Of a stretch of DNA of 64,000 bases, positions 52,147 through 60,084 are shown piece after piece. The first letter of the stretch is position 1. Every line of letters begins with the position of its first letter. A model generated the notes under the pieces. The model was given only the letters and a program-made list of their open reading frames with translations, ran no database searches and was not told the DNA's origin. The stretch is taken from positions 1 through 64,000 of the forward strand of contig DUQQ01000109.1 of NCBI GenBank assembly GCA_012837705.1. Direction: 5' to 3'. Origin of the DNA: Hydrogenispora sp. (GTDB lineage: Bacteria > Bacillota > UBA4882 > UBA10575). Made by a program: the position numbers and the translations under genes.

Positions 52147-53103
52147 ATGAAACGCGCATTGGTTTTATCCGGAGGAGGGAGCAAAGGCGCTTTTGAGGTC
52201 GGAGCCATTGCTAATCTGATCAATAAAAAAAAGTTGGATTTCCAGCTGTTCACCGGGACGAGCGTCGGCGCGTTAAACGCCGCCTTTCTCGGCCAGGCCC
52301 GAAACTATAACGAGCTACAGGAGCTATCCAAAGAACTAACCGACCTCTGGTTAGGGATTAAAGGAAACCGCTGCATTTACCGCAGCGGGCTCTTCGGGAA
52401 TTTGTGGCGTATTTTTAGGCGGGGCGCTTTATATCACCCCAGCGGGCTATGGGATTTAATCAACCGTAAGATCGATCCGGGACGTCTTTTTCATCCGCGA
52501 ACAGTCGTCAAAGTAACGGTCGTCTCTTTTGAGACCGGAAAGATCCTGTGCGCCGACAGCCGTAAACCAACGCTCCGCCCGGATTATCTGGCTTATGTTA
52601 TGGCCAGCGCCAGTATGCCCTTTTTCTTCCCGGCGGTACCCATTGCGGGTCAACACTGGTATGACGGGGGCTTACGTGATCTAACCCCATTAGCAACGGC
52701 AATTAGGGAAAACCCCGATGAAATCGTCGTGATTACCACTTTTCCCCTCAGTCCAAACTTGGAAGCAACTCTACCTCCCGCCCGGCCCGGTAGCGCCCTC
52801 AAGGCCGTACTGCGTACCGTCGAGATCCTGCTCAGTGAGATCTCGGCCAATGATCTACAGCTCGCCCAAGCGATAAATAAGGCTTGGTGGCGCTATCCGG
52901 GGAAAAAACCGATTCCAATCCAGATTATTGCACCAGCCAAGCCTTTACCAGGCCATGCCCTTTCTTTTGATCCGATTCAAATCCGCACAAACCTACAAGC
53001 CGGTTACGAAGCAGCAGAAAAACCCCATTTCTTAGCGATGAACCTTTCCCCGACGCCATCAACACCGCCAACAGCCGCCTTTAAGAGGCATATTTCGGAG
53101 TAG
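52147..53103 (+). CDS. Patatin-like phospholipase (RssA/YchK type)
   Basis: A 318-residue hydrolase with a Ser-Asp dyad. Oxyanion loop VLSGGGSKGAFEVGAI, nucleophile Ser in FTGTSVGALNAAF, and catalytic Asp in WYDGGLRDLTPL. No signal peptide, so it is cytosolic or peripheral. The last 30 residues are Pro/Thr rich and look disordered. GGGGGA precedes the ATG. It is 107 bases behind tldE, perhaps in the same transcript. The 3' end overlaps the convergent SMP-30 gene by 23 bases. Lipid substrate unknown. Confidence 0.9.
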   Translation: MKRALVLSGGGSKGAFEVGAIANLINKKKLDFQLFTGTSVGALNAAFLGQARNYNELQELSKELTDLWLGIKGNRCIYRSGLFGNLWRIFRRGALYHPSGLWDLINRKIDPGRLFHPRTVVKVTVVSFETGKILCADSRKPTLRPDYLAYVMASASMPFFFPAVPIAGQHWYDGGLRDLTPLATAIRENPDEIVVITTFPLSPNLEATLPPARPGSALKAVLRTVEILLSEISANDLQLAQAINKAWWRYPGKKPIPIQIIAPAKPLPGHALSFDPIQIRTNLQAGYEAAEKPHFLAMNLSPTPSTPPTAAFKRHISE

Positions 53104-53953
53104 GAAGCCCCTTGACCCCCGGCCGTAAGCAGAAAATCCCACCGGCATGGGGTTGCCGGGCTAATTCTTTCGGATTCAACGGATAACGGGCCGTGGTAAT
53201 ATAGAGTTCTTCAAAGGCACTTCCGCCAAATTGGCAAGCAGTGACAAGCGAAACCGGAAGCTGAACCGTGGCAAGCAGTGTACCGGTCTCCGGATCCCAG
53301 CGGGTCACCCGACCGCCCTGCCAGTGGGCCACCCAAAGCTTCCCGTCCGCATCGACCGTCATCCCCGCGGGTAAACCAACCCCATCCGGAAATTTCACCA
53401 CCGTCCGTTTGTTATTTAACGCACCAGTCTCCGGGGTGAAATCAAAGGCAACTATCTCCCGCGTCGGTGTGTCCACATAATACATCAGCCGGTAGTCCGG
53501 ACTCCACCCCAACCCCCACGGCAGGGTAGCATTGACCAACACCGGGCGCACCGTATGATCCTTTTCCATACAGTAAAGGGTCCCCCAGGGTTTTTGACTC
53601 AAAAGATCAGAAGTTCCGGCCCAAAACCGTCCGGTCAAGTCACATTTCCCACTGATGAAGCGGTTCTCCGAGGGATCGGGAATAAAGACGGGCACCACTT
53701 CTTTCGTTTGTGGCTCCAAAAGGTAAAGGCCGCTTTGGAGCGCAATTACCGCCCCACCACCCTGCCGGGGGATATATGCCCCCACATGCTGGTTCACCTC
53801 CAGCCAGTGCCGCTCCCCGGTCGCCGGCTGGTAAGTATAGACTTTACTCCCCATCAGGTCCACCCAGTAAAAGGTTTGGGTCTCCTCTTCCCAACAAGGG
53901 TTTCCGCCCATTAAGGTTTTGCTGTCAACCACGAGCTCGACCTGGCTATTCAT
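53081..53953 (-). CDS. SMP-30/gluconolactonase-family protein
   Basis: A 290-residue six-bladed propeller. Family residues visible: metal Glu in NPCWEEETQTFYWVD, LPWGLGWSPDYRLMYYVD and LPAGMTVDADGKLWVAHWQG with the conserved Asp. These enzymes open sugar lactones with a divalent metal ion. The true substrate is not given by sequence. AAGGAGG precedes the ATG at 53953. No sugar dehydrogenase is nearby. Confidence 0.85.
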   Translation of the reverse strand: MNSQVELVVDSKTLMGGNPCWEEETQTFYWVDLMGSKVYTYQPATGERHWLEVNQHVGAYIPRQGGGAVIALQSGLYLLEPQTKEVVPVFIPDPSENRFISGKCDLTGRFWAGTSDLLSQKPWGTLYCMEKDHTVRPVLVNATLPWGLGWSPDYRLMYYVDTPTREIVAFDFTPETGALNNKRTVVKFPDGVGLPAGMTVDADGKLWVAHWQGGRVTRWDPETGTLLATVQLPVSLVTACQFGGSAFEELYITTARYPLNPKELARQPHAGGIFCLRPGVKGLPTPKYAS

Positions 53954-54095
53954 TGGCGCCCCTCCTTTGTCGGGTTTTGTTGTCCTTTGCTGCATTTCGG
54001 TTCCCCCACCAAATGCTTTCGTGACATCGCACCGCTACGTTATACATAGTATCGTCCAATGTAACAAGAATTATTCCCGAAAAAAGCGGAGCGGC

Positions 54096-55487
54096 CTAAA
54101 ATTCGGCCGACCCAACCGTCCGCGGGAAGGGGAGCACATCCCGAATGTTGGTCATCCCTGTCAAGTACATAATCGCGCGCTCGAAACCAAGGCCAAAGCC
54201 GGCGTGCTTGGTCCCGCCGTATTTACGCAGTTCAAGGTACCACCAATAATCAGCAAAATCCAGCCCGCACTCTTTCATTCGGGCTTCCAAAAGCGGCAGG
54301 CGTTCCTCTCTTTGGCTGCCGCCGATGATCTCACCGACGCCCGGAACAAGCAGATCCATGGCTGCTACAGTCCGTCCGTCATCATTCAGCCGCATATAAA
54401 AGGCTTTAATCGCTTTGGGGTAATCGGTCACAAACACCGGTTTCTTAAAGATCTTTTCGGTCAGGTAACGTTCATGTTCGGTCTGGAGGTCGGCCCCCCA
54501 CTCCACCGGATATTTAAAGTTTTGGCCCGCTTTTTTAAGGAGTTCTATAGCTTCCGTGTAGGAGATCACCCCAAAGTCGGAATTGACCACGTTGTCCAGC
54601 CGTGGAAGAAGGTCCGGATCGATAAACCGGCCGAAGAATTCCATCTCCTCCGGAGCCTGTTCCAGACAATAGTTGATGATGTACTTCATCATCTCTTCCG
54701 CTAAAACCATATTATCGTTCAAGTCCGCAAAGGCGATCTCCGGTTCGACCATCCAAAACTCGGCAGCGTGCCGCGGGGTATTGGAGTTTTCCGCGCGGAA
54801 GGTCGGCCCAAAGGTGTAAACATTGCGGAAGGCCATACAGAAAGTCTCCGCTTCCAACTGCCCACTCACGGTTAGATGGGTCTCTTTGCCGAAAAAATCT
54901 TGGCGGAAATCAACCTGGCCTGCTTCATCCCGGGGAATATCGGTTAAATCAAGGGTCGAAACACGGAACATCTGGCCCGCCCCTTCACAGTCACTCCCGG
55001 TAATAATCGGTGTATGGACATACACAAAATTCCGCTCCTGGAAAAAACGGTGGATCGCATAGGCCGCCAACGATCGTATGCGGAACACCGCGGAGAAAGT
55101 ATTAGAACGCGGTCGCAGATGGGCGATGGTCCGTAGGTACTCCAGCGAATGCCTTTTCTTCTGTAAAGGATAGTCCGGCGCGGAGTGTCCTTCGATGGTA
55201 ATCGCCGTCGCTTTTAACTCCCATGGTTGTTTCGCCCCCGGGCTCTCCACCAACTCACCTTCGACCCGTAGGGCTGTCGCAATCGGTAGTTTAGCAATCT
55301 CTAGGAAATTAGGCAACTTATCGTCAAAGACGACCTGGATGTTTTGGAAGAAAGAGCCGTCATTGAGTTCGATGAAACCAAAGCTTTTCGAGACCCGAAG
55401 GGTCCGGACCCAGCCACTAACCTGGAGTGAGCGGCCCAAATAGGAATCGGGATCCCGGAAAATCTGTTTTACTAATACTTCTTCCAT
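54096..55487 (-). CDS. asnS: Asparaginyl-tRNA synthetase
   Basis: A class IIb tRNA synthetase of 463 residues. The N-terminal OB-fold ([20 protein letters not shown]) binds the anticodon. The catalytic domain has motif 2 ([20 protein letters not shown]) and motif 3 ([15 protein letters not shown]). [14 protein letters not shown] and the lack of an Asp-specific signature fit AsnRS rather than AspRS. The ATG at 55487 is preferred because GGGGGA lies 7-8 bases before it; an ATG two codons earlier is too close. asnA lies directly upstream, so asparagine is made and charged by one locus. Confidence 0.95.
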   Translation of the reverse strand: MEEVLVKQIFRDPDSYLGRSLQVSGWVRTLRVSKSFGFIELNDGSFFQNIQVVFDDKLPNFLEIAKLPIATALRVEGELVESPGAKQPWELKATAITIEGHSAPDYPLQKKRHSLEYLRTIAHLRPRSNTFSAVFRIRSLAAYAIHRFFQERNFVYVHTPIITGSDCEGAGQMFRVSTLDLTDIPRDEAGQVDFRQDFFGKETHLTVSGQLEAETFCMAFRNVYTFGPTFRAENSNTPRHAAEFWMVEPEIAFADLNDNMVLAEEMMKYIINYCLEQAPEEMEFFGRFIDPDLLPRLDNVVNSDFGVISYTEAIELLKKAGQNFKYPVEWGADLQTEHERYLTEKIFKKPVFVTDYPKAIKAFYMRLNDDGRTVAAMDLLVPGVGEIIGGSQREERLPLLEARMKECGLDFADYWWYLELRKYGGTKHAGFGLGFERAIMYLTGMTNIRDVLPFPRTVGSAEF

Positions 55488-55557
55488 GTTCATTCCCCCA
55501 ACTTAAGAATCGCTTTTCTTTATTTTGTAAAACCACGTAGCCGTTGTCCTCCTCCGC

Positions 55558-56580
55558 TTACAAAAGGAAGATCTCCGCTTCCCGGCAGGTCTTAATCATG
55601 TCGTCGGGCCATACGGAGGCTTGGACTTCCCCGATGTGGGCCTTCTTCAGAAAATACATGCATAACCGCGACTGACCAATCCCCCCGCCAATGGTATAAG
55701 GGAGCTTACCCGCCAGTAAATCCCGGTGGTAAGCCAGGGCCAACCGCTCTTCGCAGCCTAAATCCGCAACTTGTCGCCGTAGGCTTTCCGCGTCAACCCG
55801 GATTCCCATCGACGAGATCTCCATGGCCTTCTCCAGTACATCATACCAGAGAATCAGATCGCCGTTGAGACTCCAGTCGTCGTAGTCGGGAGCGCGCCCG
55901 TCATGGCGCTGTCCTGACCTCAGGGTTCCCCCGATCTTCATGATAAATACCGCCCCCCATTCCCGGGCGATCTTATCTTCCCGTGCTTTGGGGGTTGCCT
56001 CCGGATAGCGGTCTTCCAGCTCCTGGGAAGTAACGAATTTAATCTCCGCCGGTAATTCCGCGGGAAGCACAGGATAGTACTGTCGGATGTAGGATTCGGT
56101 CGCTTTTAATACCCGGTATATGGCCCGCACGGTCTCTTTTAAGGTCGCAACCGTCCTTTCCTCCCGCCGAATCACCTTCTCCCAGTCCCACTGGTCAACA
56201 TAGATCGAATGGAGGTTATCGAGGTCATCGTCCCGGCGGATCGCATTCATATCGGTATATAATCCTTCACCAGGCCCAAAACCGTAATTTTGCAGCGCCA
56301 TTCGTTTCCACTTGGCTAAGGATTGGACAATCTCACATCTTTGCCCGCTTAAGCCTTTCACATCAAAGCTGACCGGTCGTTCCGTACCGGTCAGATTGTC
56401 GTTTAACCCTGATTCAGGTGTCACGAATAAGGGAGCAGAAACCCGAACCAAACCCAGTTCTTGTGCCAACGCATTTTCAAAATAATCTTTCAGTTTTTTA
56501 ATGGCAATTTGGGTATCTTTAACCCCCAGGAGTGACCGGTACTGTTTTGGGGTACAAACGGAGTAGGGTAGTTCAATCAT
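55558..56580 (-). CDS. asnA: Aspartate-ammonia ligase AsnA
   Basis: Makes asparagine from aspartate, ammonia and ATP. 340 residues with a class II synthetase-like fold. Typical segments are [49 protein letters not shown] and [19 protein letters not shown]. It precedes asnS by 70 bases. Such an asnA-asnS pair is known in Firmicutes. No T-box or other leader is visible in the short gap upstream. Confidence 0.95.
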   Translation of the reverse strand: MIELPYSVCTPKQYRSLLGVKDTQIAIKKLKDYFENALAQELGLVRVSAPLFVTPESGLNDNLTGTERPVSFDVKGLSGQRCEIVQSLAKWKRMALQNYGFGPGEGLYTDMNAIRRDDDLDNLHSIYVDQWDWEKVIRREERTVATLKETVRAIYRVLKATESYIRQYYPVLPAELPAEIKFVTSQELEDRYPEATPKAREDKIAREWGAVFIMKIGGTLRSGQRHDGRAPDYDDWSLNGDLILWYDVLEKAMEISSMGIRVDAESLRRQVADLGCEERLALAYHRDLLAGKLPYTIGGGIGQSRLCMYFLKKAHIGEVQASVWPDDMIKTCREAEIFLL

Positions 56581-56644
56581 TAAGTCTCCTCCTATTCATT
56601 AGCCTTGAATTATTAACCCGTCAAAGCTTGGTTGACTAGCATAA

Positions 56645-57667
56645 CTAAAGGACCCGTTTTGTAATACGGGAAAACTCCGTCACCGGTAACTCCAGCAGGT
56701 CCGAAAGTTGTTTTGGGTTTTGCAGGATCACTCTCGTGGCCGAAGCCGCGACCACAACCCTTTGTTCCCCGTCGGTAAGCTCCACCACGCTCCCCACCGG
56801 GTAGAGGGCAATCGACTGACGAAGGGCCCGAATGACAGCGGGATTATACTTGGCCGGGCTCTCGGCCGTTAACTCCTTAAGCGCCCGATCGTTCCAGAGC
56901 GGCTCCCGGTAAGCCCGGTTGGAGACCATCGCATCAAAGGAATCGGCCGTTGCCACGATCTTCGAGGAAATGGGGATATCGACCCCGATTAACCCCAGGG
57001 GATAGCCGGAACCATCTTCCCGCTCATGGTGCTGATAGGCGATGTTGGCTACCTTCAGCGAAAAACTAGTCCGTAAAATATCAAATCCTCTTTTCGCGTG
57101 CTGTTTGATTTGGACCGTATCCATGGCCGAAAGGGCTTTTAGCTTCTTGAGCGCCGCCTTAATGTAAGCTTTACCCAGATCGTGGAGGAACGCGCCGAGC
57201 GCAATCTCCTTCAATTCTTCCCGGTCAAGCCGCAGCTGTCTTCCCATCAAGACCGAAAGGACTGCCACATTAAGGGAGTGGTTAAAAAGATAATTATCGG
57301 GGGTTTCTATATCAATAATATCGAAAACCCGTTCTTCCTGTTGCAGCACATCCTTTAAAAGCCCTTCGATCACGAAGGAGATGAGCGGCTCGTTAAGGGG
57401 TTTACGCTCCACAACACGAACGAGCGATTCGCGCAAAACACGGATGGCTTCAACCCGGATCTTATCGCTGAGGGGACCGGTGCAGTCCCACTCCTCATCG
57501 GGTGATTCATAAACATATAAATGGGTGTATTCCATTCTCTCCAAACGTTGCAGGTAGGCAGGAGTCATCCTCGTCCCCTTATTCAGCAGGACTCGCCCGT
57601 CATTTCCGAAGACCGCATGCGCCAGAAACATTTCTTCGCTGATCTCGTTTAACGGTAAATATTTCAT
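56645..57667 (-). CDS. HD-GYP-domain cyclic-di-GMP phosphodiesterase (second paralogue)
   Basis: A 340-residue protein with the same architecture as 48129-49157: N-terminal KYLPLNEISEEMFLAHAVFG, middle helices, then HD-GYP with NHSLNVAVLSVLMG, AFLHDLGKAYIK and HHEREDGSGYPLGL, and a C-terminal VGSVVELTDGEQRVVV strand set. The paralogues probably arose by duplication and may differ in the sensing N-terminal part. GGGAGGG precedes the ATG at 57667. It stands before asnA in the same direction. Confidence 0.92.
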   Translation of the reverse strand: MKYLPLNEISEEMFLAHAVFGNDGRVLLNKGTRMTPAYLQRLERMEYTHLYVYESPDEEWDCTGPLSDKIRVEAIRVLRESLVRVVERKPLNEPLISFVIEGLLKDVLQQEERVFDIIDIETPDNYLFNHSLNVAVLSVLMGRQLRLDREELKEIALGAFLHDLGKAYIKAALKKLKALSAMDTVQIKQHAKRGFDILRTSFSLKVANIAYQHHEREDGSGYPLGLIGVDIPISSKIVATADSFDAMVSNRAYREPLWNDRALKELTAESPAKYNPAVIRALRQSIALYPVGSVVELTDGEQRVVVAASATRVILQNPKQLSDLLELPVTEFSRITKRVL

Positions 57668-57786
57668 CTTTCCCCTCCCTCCCAACACCGATAAATTCGA
57701 TCCAATAGAGATGAATTCTCTATCGGTAATATTTTCCCTTTAATCGCCGTTGTTGCGAATTTGTTTACTATACGTAAACCGTAAGG

Positions 57787-59076
57787 TCAACCCCAGACCA
57801 ATTGGATGATGTCATTGAAAAGAACCAAAAGGCCTAACGCCATTAACAACACAAAGCCAACCATCGAGATACTTGCTTCCCGTTCCGGTGGAAGCGGCTT
57901 TCCTCTAAGTGCCTCGACGAAATAGATCAAAAGGCGCCCCCCGTCCAAGGCCGGTAGAGGCAAGAGGTTGGTTGCACCAAGAGCAATACTGATCAAAGCC
58001 GAAATGTTCAGGAGGTTGAGCAGGACTAGAGATAATGTGGGGCTGTAACTCACCGCCTCACTCATCATACTGACGATCCGTACAGGCCCCGCCAATTGGG
58101 TCAAGGACACTTTACCCGTTAGCAGCCAACCGAAGCTATAGACCACGCTCCGGATCACCGAGTAAATATAAAGCACGGCTTGTTTTAAGATCGTCCCGCT
58201 TCCGCCGCGAAGCGTCCGGAAGGAAAGGCCGGTATCAAAGTAGACGGTCCCTTTCTCCAAACGGGGCGTGAGCCGCAGGGTCTCCTCCTGGCCGGCGCGT
58301 AAAACGGTTACGGTGATCGGTTGGTCCTGCTTTTCCTGGACCAATGCGCTGATCTCCTTTTTCGTTCTTACCGGCTGCCCATCAAGGCGGATGATCCGGT
58401 CACCTGGTAATAACCCGCCTGCTTCCGCCGGAGAATCGGGGACAATATACTGGACAAGGGTGGATTCTTCACCATAAGGTTCCGCGGCACCAAAACCGAG
58501 AATATATCGTTCCGCGGGGATAATGTCTGGGACAAACAACACCTGTTTTTTCTCGGTCCCCCTTTGAAGCTGGATAACACTGGGCTTTCCGTTATTAATC
58601 GCCATAAAAGAATAAAAATCAGACGGTTGGTATACCCGCCGCCCGTCATAACGGAGAATCCGGTCACCAGCCATCAATCCAGCTTCGGCGGCAGGTGAGC
58701 CGGGGGAAACTGGGCCTAGAACCATTGAGCTGTACCCGATCACGGCAAAGACAACACTAATAAAAACCAGGGCGGCAAGGAAGTTCATGACTGGGCCTCC
58801 GGCAACAACCGCCATTCGGACCGCCAATGGTTTGTTGCTGAAAGACCGCTCATTATCGGAAGCTTCTTCTTCCCCTTCCAAAAGAACAAAAGCGCCTATT
58901 GGTAAAAGCCGGAGGGAAAAGGTGGTCTCCCCCTTCTTTCTACTGAGCAGCTTTGGCCCCCAAAAGAGTGAAAATTCCAAGACCCTAATTCCTGCTGCTT
59001 TCGCCACTAAAAAATGGCCTAATTCGTGTAAGATCACAATGAGATTCAAAGCCAAAATGGCGATCAAAATGTTCAT
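57787..59076 (-). CDS. rseP: RseP/RasP-type site-2 membrane protease
   Basis: A 429-residue intramembrane zinc protease. The HELGHFLVAKAAG motif lies in the first membrane segment and the third ligand in LPLPALDGGRLL near the C terminus. Two PDZ domains sit between them (SPAAEAGLMAGDRILRYDG and SPAEAGGLLPGDRIIRLDG); many Firmicutes have one, Gram-negative RseP has two. It cleaves anti-sigma factors or signal peptides. The ATG at 59076 has GGAGG six bases upstream. The usual dxr and uppS neighbours are absent. Confidence 0.93.
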   Translation of the reverse strand: MNILIAILALNLIVILHELGHFLVAKAAGIRVLEFSLFWGPKLLSRKKGETTFSLRLLPIGAFVLLEGEEEASDNERSFSNKPLAVRMAVVAGGPVMNFLAALVFISVVFAVIGYSSMVLGPVSPGSPAAEAGLMAGDRILRYDGRRVYQPSDFYSFMAINNGKPSVIQLQRGTEKKQVLFVPDIIPAERYILGFGAAEPYGEESTLVQYIVPDSPAEAGGLLPGDRIIRLDGQPVRTKKEISALVQEKQDQPITVTVLRAGQEETLRLTPRLEKGTVYFDTGLSFRTLRGGSGTILKQAVLYIYSVIRSVVYSFGWLLTGKVSLTQLAGPVRIVSMMSEAVSYSPTLSLVLLNLLNISALISIALGATNLLPLPALDGGRLLIYFVEALRGKPLPPEREASISMVGFVLLMALGLLVLFNDIIQLVWG

Positions 59077-59507
59077 TCTCATCCTCCTTCTCGCCGCTCC
59101 GCCAAGAGCCAAGGGTCTTCTCCTCAAGTCATATAATACCCTTTGTAGCGTTAACTGTAGTCAGCACGAGCGACTGCGTGTCACTTAATCAAACGCTACG
59201 ACCGGTTTTAAGTTCCATTATGTTTATTCCCGACTACCCCCATTATGCTCGAAAAAAAGGGTCCTTAGCCAGGCCCCTTTTTCGTCTTTACCTACTTTAA
59301 TTCGTACTTAAACAATGCTTTTTCTGCCTGTATTTCTAGTATACTTTAGCAGAACCTACGGATAAATTCAATCGAAAACAATGCCAACCAAACGATCTAA
59401 ATAAACCAATCTTAAACTCCGGGGCTTGACCCGGTACGTCGACTAACAGGCCGTCTGCCCATCCGGCAATGACACCGTGCTCCGCTAGTTTCATCCTTAG
59501 AGCGGTA
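59077..59507. other. Intergenic stretch between the small barrel gene and rseP
   Basis: No gene is supported. A terminator is present at 59250-59284, and GTAGCGTT/AACGCTAC inverted repeats about 40 bases apart lie near 59146-59200. The rseP promoter should lie in this stretch. Confidence 0.4.
59250..59284 (-). terminator. Terminator behind the small barrel gene
   Basis: AAAAAGGGGCC pairs with GGACCCTTTTTTT around a seven-base loop with one mismatch. It is about 220 bases behind the stop of the 164-residue protein. Confidence 0.65.
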
Positions 59508-60002
59508 TTAGTAGTTAACACCTAATCCAATCTGAAAACTAAAATTTTTCCCGTCTTGGTCGGTTTCCGCCAACAACCCACCCCGGAGATCCAGGTTATC
59601 AACCAAGTCCAAAACCACACCCAGTTCCAATTGGGCAGACAAGCGGTTGCTGGCCAGGGAAAGGCTAAGGTCGCCAATGAACCCCATGTACTCGTCGAGC
59701 GGCAAAAAGAGATTCGCGCCGATAAATGGGGCCTGATCGATCGCGCCTAAAAGCAAGGCGAGATTAGAATCGAATTCATACTTGGCGCCGACTTTAGTCG
59801 CGTCTTTCCTGATTGCCACGCATAACCCGACTTCTGAAGTAACGCCGTATTCGGTGCTCAGTTGCAAACCTTTGTCCCCAACAAACATTAAGGTGGTCTC
59901 GCCGCCTCGTGCTTGGACCTCTGGCGTGCTAAAGCCTAAGGCAACCTGGGAAATAAGTAACAGACAAATAACCAGGAAACCGACGAAAAAGGACTTTCTC
60001 AT
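59508..60002 (-). CDS. Small exported beta-barrel-like protein
   Basis: I do not recognise a specific family. The 164-residue product has a signal peptide (FFVGFLVICLLLISQVALGF) and about eight predicted amphipathic strands (TTLMFVGDKGLQLSTEYG, ATKVGAKYEFDSNLALLLG, LSAQLELGVVLDLV), ending FQIGLGVNY with terminal Tyr. Eight strands and this length fit a small OmpA/OmpW-size barrel. GGGAGG precedes the ATG. It follows the secreted Asp-box protein by about 80 bases in the same direction and may be its envelope partner. Confidence 0.65.
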   Translation of the reverse strand: MRKSFFVGFLVICLLLISQVALGFSTPEVQARGGETTLMFVGDKGLQLSTEYGVTSEVGLCVAIRKDATKVGAKYEFDSNLALLLGAIDQAPFIGANLFLPLDEYMGFIGDLSLSLASNRLSAQLELGVVLDLVDNLDLRGGLLAETDQDGKNFSFQIGLGVNY

Positions 60003-60084
60003 GTTTGTTTCCTCCCTTCTGATCTCTGATGCGACTCCTTTCGTCGATTATATGCCCATTTCGTGAATGGGACCGAATTTCCCT

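Noticed and set aside
59336-59521. A 61-codon minus-strand frame overlapping the end of the small barrel gene
   Set aside because: No ribosome site, no family pattern, and it sits between that gene and its terminator.
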